This document shows, one piece after another, positions 15,108-18,086 of a stretch of 18,086 nucleotides of DNA. The notes under the pieces were generated by a model. That model was not told where the DNA came from and made no database searches. It saw only the letters and a program-made list of their open reading frames with translations. The stretch covers positions 1 through 18,086 of the forward strand of contig JBQTHV010000069.1 of assembly GCA_052389555.1 (NCBI GenBank), read 5' to 3'. Each line of letters starts with the position of its first letter. Positions within the stretch are counted from its first letter, which is position 1. The DNA comes from JABFSM01 sp052389555 (GTDB lineage Bacteria; Gemmatimonadota; Gemmatimonadetes; Gemmatimonadales; GWC2-71-9). A program made the translations under genes and the position numbers.

Positions 15108-16661
15108 ATGCTCCTCCCCGTCATCTCCCCGCAACAGTCCGCCGAGTGGGACCGCCGCGCCGAGCAGGCCGGCATTCCGGTGCGCGCACTGATGGAGTCG
15201 GCGGGGCGAGGCGCGGCTGCCGTACTCGCGGCCCGGTTTCCCGAGCGGCTTCGGCTCGGCGTCCTGGTCGCCTGCGGGCCCGGCAATAACGGCGGCGATG
15301 GCTGGGTGGTTGCCCGCGCGTTGCACACCGCGGGGGTGCCGGTGTGGGCAGCCGCCCTGCCCCCGCGGGGCGATCTGCCTCGCGCGGTCGCCAAGCTGGG
15401 GCGGGAATCCGGCGTTCGGGAGATCGCTCCCGACGGTCCATGGCCTAACCCGGGTCTTCTCGTCGATGCGGTACTGGGGACCGGGGTTCGGGGCGCGCCC
15501 CGAGGTGATGCCCTGGCCTTGATCCAGCGACTCGCCGACGCGGCCCTGCCCATCGTCGCCATCGATGGGCCGAGCGGATTGGATCTGGGAGACGGCGTGC
15601 AGCACGGCCCGCTGCGCGCCACGCTCACCGTGACGTTCGGTGGCTACCGGCGAGGCCATCTCCTGGCTCGCGATGAGGTCGGGGACGTGGTCGTCATAGA
15701 TATCGGCCTTCCGGCGCCCGACCCCGCCTGGCCCACGCTCCTTACCGAGAGCGTGCTCGCCGAGACCATTCAGCCGTTCGCTGCCGACACCCACAAGGGA
15801 AAGCGCGGTCGCGTCAGCATCGTCGGCGGTGACGAGGGGATGGTGGGCGCGGCACGAATGGCGGCACGGGCCGCCTTTGGGGTAGGCGCCGGTCTCGTGC
15901 ACCTGGTAGCTCCTGCTGCGTCGGTGGCGACCGCTGCCAGCGCGGAGCCAGACCTCCAGACGCTGGCGCAGTCGCTTGAGGCCCGCCCGTCCGCACGCGC
16001 GGCGGCGCTCCTTGGCCGGTGCGACGGGGTAGTCATCGGTCCCGGCCTCGGTCGGGCGCCAGCCCGAGCGGACTTCATCCTAGAGGTAATCGCGGTACTC
16101 CAGCCCTCGGCCCGTATCCTGCTCGATGCCGACGGGCTCATGGCATTTGCAGGGCAAATCGAGCGGCTGCGCGACGGGTTGCGCAATCGCCAGGCAGTGC
16201 TCACGCCGCATGCGGGAGAATTCCGGGCCCTCTTTCCGGACCTCGCGCCGCACATGGACGTCGACCCCTGGGGCGCCGCGCAGAGCGCCGCGCGGCGGGT
16301 CGGCGCGGTCGTCCTCCTCAAGGGCGTGCCCACCGTAGTCGCCGGCGGTGACCGACTTCTCACGGTCGCGGCGGGGAATCCAGGGCTCGCCACCGGGGGC
16401 AGCGGAGATACCCTGAGTGGGCTCACCGCCACCTTCGCCGCGCAGGGCATCGACCTCGCGCTGGCCGCCGCGGCAGCGGCTTGCGTGTTAGGGGAGGCCG
16501 CCGATCTCGCCGCCCGGCGGATGAGCGCCCGCTCGATGCGGCCGATGGACGTGCTCCAGGCGCTCCCCGCAGTCTGGCGCCGGCTCGACCTGGTGCGGCG
16601 GATGCCGCCTCCGCCGCGGCCGCCGATCGTGCACGAACTCCCGGCTCCGCTCCGGGTCTGA
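15108..16661 (+). CDS. nnr: bifunctional NAD(P)H-hydrate epimerase / ADP-dependent dehydratase
   Basis: Repairs hydrated NAD(P)H. 517 residues with two domains. The N-terminal YjeF_N epimerase (~1-215) shows IPVRALMESAGRGAA, CGPGNNGGDGWVVARAL, VDAVLGTGVRG and AIDGPSGLD. The C-terminal ribokinase-like dehydratase shows THKGKRGRVSIVGG, LLDADGLMAFAG, LTPHAGEFRALF, VLLKGVPTVVAGG and the catalytic-site segment GNPGLATGGSGDTLSG. ATG 15108 gives the usual family start; no Shine-Dalgarno sequence is visible because heptamer repeats abut it. CGGGTTAGG lies on the minus strand at 15444 (encoding PNP). A CGTGTTAGG at 16484 holds the gene's only TTA codon that I found. thiL begins 5 nt after the stop. 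Confidence 0.96.
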   Translation: MLLPVISPQQSAEWDRRAEQAGIPVRALMESAGRGAAAVLAARFPERLRLGVLVACGPGNNGGDGWVVARALHTAGVPVWAAALPPRGDLPRAVAKLGRESGVREIAPDGPWPNPGLLVDAVLGTGVRGAPRGDALALIQRLADAALPIVAIDGPSGLDLGDGVQHGPLRATLTVTFGGYRRGHLLARDEVGDVVVIDIGLPAPDPAWPTLLTESVLAETIQPFAADTHKGKRGRVSIVGGDEGMVGAARMAARAAFGVGAGLVHLVAPAASVATAASAEPDLQTLAQSLEARPSARAAALLGRCDGVVIGPGLGRAPARADFILEVIAVLQPSARILLDADGLMAFAGQIERLRDGLRNRQAVLTPHAGEFRALFPDLAPHMDVDPWGAAQSAARRVGAVVLLKGVPTVVAGGDRLLTVAAGNPGLATGGSGDTLSGLTATFAAQGIDLALAAAAAACVLGEAADLAARRMSARSMRPMDVLQALPAVWRRLDLVRRMPPPPRPPIVHELPAPLRV

Positions 16662-16666
16662 CCCCG

Positions 16667-17620
16667 GTGACCATCCGGCTCGGCAAAGGCAAGGAGTTCG
16701 ACCACATTCGCGCGATCGCCGCCGCGCTGGGACCACGCGCGCCGGAGCTCGGCAATGATTGCGCATTGGTTCCCTGGGAAGGCGGAAGGACCCTCGCGTT
16801 GACCACTGACGTGAGCGTCGAACGGGTCCACTTCCGGCGGGAGTGGCTCACGCTGGAGGAGATCGGCTGGCGCGCGGTGGCTGGTTCGCTGTCGGATCTC
16901 GCGGCCGCAGCCGCCGAGCCGATCGGGGTTCTGGTGGCGCTCACGATGCCGCCGGGCGAGCCGGAGTCCGCGTTCGTCTCGCTCATGTCCGGCGCCGGCG
17001 ACGCGGCGGCGTCGGTCGACGCCGTGCTCCTGGGCGGCGACCTTTCGCGGGGAGAGTCCATCTCGATCGCGGTGACCTGCGTCGGCTCAACCACTCGGCC
17101 GATGCGCCGGAGCGGGGCGCGTCCCGGCGACGGACTCTGGGTGACCGGCACGCTCGGCGGGGCAAGGGCTGCGCTCGCTGCGTGGGCCGCAGGAGGGGAG
17201 CCGCCTTCGACTGTCCGGGCCCGCTTTGCACACCCGGAGCCGCGCATTACGGCGGGCCGCTGGCTGGCCGAGCAAGGGGCTACCGCGATGCTCGATCTGA
17301 GCGACGGGCTCGCGGGCGATGCCGGTCATCTGGCCGCGGCCTCGCGGGTTAGGGTCCGAGTCGCGCTCGAGCGCATCCCGTGTCACTCCGGCGTCATCCC
17401 TGCGGCCCGAGCAGCCCAGGAGCCTGCCCCGGTGTTCGCCGCGAAGGGCGGGGAGGACTACGAGCTGTTGGCCGCGCTGCCGGCGAGTTTTGCCGGCGGA
17501 GCGCCGCTGGGTATCACCCTAACCCGCATCGGCCAGGTCGAGGAGGGCCCGCCGGGCGAGGTGATCCTGGAGCTCGAGAGCCGGTCCGTGGCTCTCGCCA
17601 GCTACGACCACTTCGCATGA
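16667..17620 (+). CDS. thiL: thiamine-monophosphate kinase
   Basis: ATP-dependent phosphorylation of thiamine monophosphate to thiamine diphosphate. 317 residues. Conserved segments: EFDHIRAIAAAL, LGNDCALV, TTDVSVERVHF, GSLSDLAAAAAEPIG, LGGDLSRGESISI, DLSDGLAGD, GGEDYELLA and the final SYDHF. GTG 16667 was chosen because the product then starts right at the conserved region; upstream codons overlap nnr and lack similarity. Position 30 is Asn where the family usually has the first Asp of GDD, a metal- and substrate-site motif. The other Asp residues are present. CGGGTTAGG occurs at 17345 (RVR) and, inverted, at 17518 (LTR). The stop overlaps the plsC ATG (ATGA). Confidence 0.94.
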   Translation: MTIRLGKGKEFDHIRAIAAALGPRAPELGNDCALVPWEGGRTLALTTDVSVERVHFRREWLTLEEIGWRAVAGSLSDLAAAAAEPIGVLVALTMPPGEPESAFVSLMSGAGDAAASVDAVLLGGDLSRGESISIAVTCVGSTTRPMRRSGARPGDGLWVTGTLGGARAALAAWAAGGEPPSTVRARFAHPEPRITAGRWLAEQGATAMLDLSDGLAGDAGHLAAASRVRVRVALERIPCHSGVIPAARAAQEPAPVFAAKGGEDYELLAALPASFAGGAPLGITLTRIGQVEEGPPGEVILELESRSVALASYDHFA

Positions 17621-18086
17621 TCGGGTTCCTCCGCTACGTCACAGCCTGGATCCTCTACATGGGATGGTGGGGCACCCGCGTGGTGCTGGCAGCGCTCCTG
17701 GGCGTGAAGCACCGGCCCGGGGGCATCTACGATCGTTCGGGACGGCAGTGGGGGAAGGGCATGCTGCGCTGGTGCCGGATCCGGGTTAGGGTGGAGGGCC
17801 GCGAGCGGATTCCGGACACGCCGGTGGTGTACATCTCGAATCATGCGTCCCAGATCGACATCTGGGCGCTGCTCGCCGAGCTGCCGGGATCGGTGCGCTT
17901 CGTCTACAAGAAGGGCATGAACTGGATTCCCCTGATGGGGCTCGCGATGCGGCGGGCCAAGCACATCCCGATCAAGCGGCAGGTGAAATCGCTCGCTTTC
18001 TCCGCGTACGATGAAGCCGCCAAGCTGATCCAGAGCGGCCTCTCCGCGGTGGTATTTGCCGAAGGCACCCGCTCCCGCACCGGGCT
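17617..18086 (+). CDS. plsC: 1-acyl-sn-glycerol-3-phosphate acyltransferase, N-terminal part
   Basis: Membrane-associated acyltransferase making phosphatidic acid from lysophosphatidic acid. The first ~156 codons are present and the window ends within the gene. An N-terminal hydrophobic anchor (FLRYVTAWILYMGWWG) precedes the catalytic HX4D motif, here NHASQID. Then come FVYKKGMNWIPLMG and the EGTR motif in VVFAEGTRSRTG. The start ATG 17617 overlaps the thiL stop (ATGA). A CGGGTTAGG at 17782 encodes RVR just before the catalytic motif. Related LPLAT-family enzymes with other acceptors cannot be excluded from this part alone. Confidence 0.9.
   Translation, partial: MIGFLRYVTAWILYMGWWGTRVVLAALLGVKHRPGGIYDRSGRQWGKGMLRWCRIRVRVEGRERIPDTPVVYISNHASQIDIWALLAELPGSVRFVYKKGMNWIPLMGLAMRRAKHIPIKRQVKSLAFSAYDEAAKLIQSGLSAVVFAEGTRSRTG

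Overview
High-GC bacterial chromosomal DNA (roughly two thirds G+C by eye) packed with housekeeping genes. Organism: probably a member of Gemmatimonadota or a close relative. This is inference from the high GC, an Ig-like (Big_5) lipoprotein with ADSIRADSIAR-type charged repeats, a Minf_1886-family gene and a TolB-like propeller. No rRNA, tRNA, CRISPR array, transposase, phage gene or recognisable defence cassette is present.

Layout. Positions 1-407 hold the 3' end of a beta-propeller (PD40) protein that converges on and overlaps selA. From a 46-bp divergent promoter region (6444-6489) one unit runs leftwards: BON-domain membrane protein, valS, an Ig-like lipoprotein and selA. The other runs rightwards to the window edge: a 43-codon membrane ORF, thrS, acetyl-CoA acetyltransferase, a CPBP intramembrane protease, 3-hydroxybutyryl-CoA dehydrogenase, a leucine-dehydrogenase-family enzyme, rpiB, glyA, a Minf_1886-family gene, a small zinc ribbon, nnr (NAD(P)HX repair), thiL and plsC (cut by the window end). 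Many junctions are 1-8 nt stop/start overlaps, suggesting long, translationally coupled transcripts. No stretch above about 110 bp lacks a gene.

Functionally the window combines translation (ValRS, ThrRS, selenocysteine synthase), four-carbon acyl-CoA and amino-acid metabolism (thiolase, HBDH, LeuDH-type enzyme), sugar-phosphate, one-carbon, cofactor-repair and thiamine steps, and phospholipid synthesis.

The most unusual content is at the DNA level, superimposed on ordinary genes. (1) The non-palindromic 9-mer CGGGTTAGG occurs 15 times in 18 kb, where base composition predicts well under one. It is read in all three codon phases and forces rare codons: all four in-frame TTA codons I found in the + strand genes lie in it or in its one-mismatch form CGTGTTAGG. 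Its density resembles that of DNA-uptake sequences, but Chi-like or chromosome-polarity roles are equally open. (2) Several families of degenerate heptamer (one octamer) tandem repeats fill the gaps between genes and also enter proteins. GAGYGCC arrays encode extra loops in ValRS (twice) and SelA. A GAGAGGT array encodes the hydrophobic core of a lipoprotein signal peptide, while an inverted copy supplies a run of Shine-Dalgarno-like sequences upstream of the same start codon.
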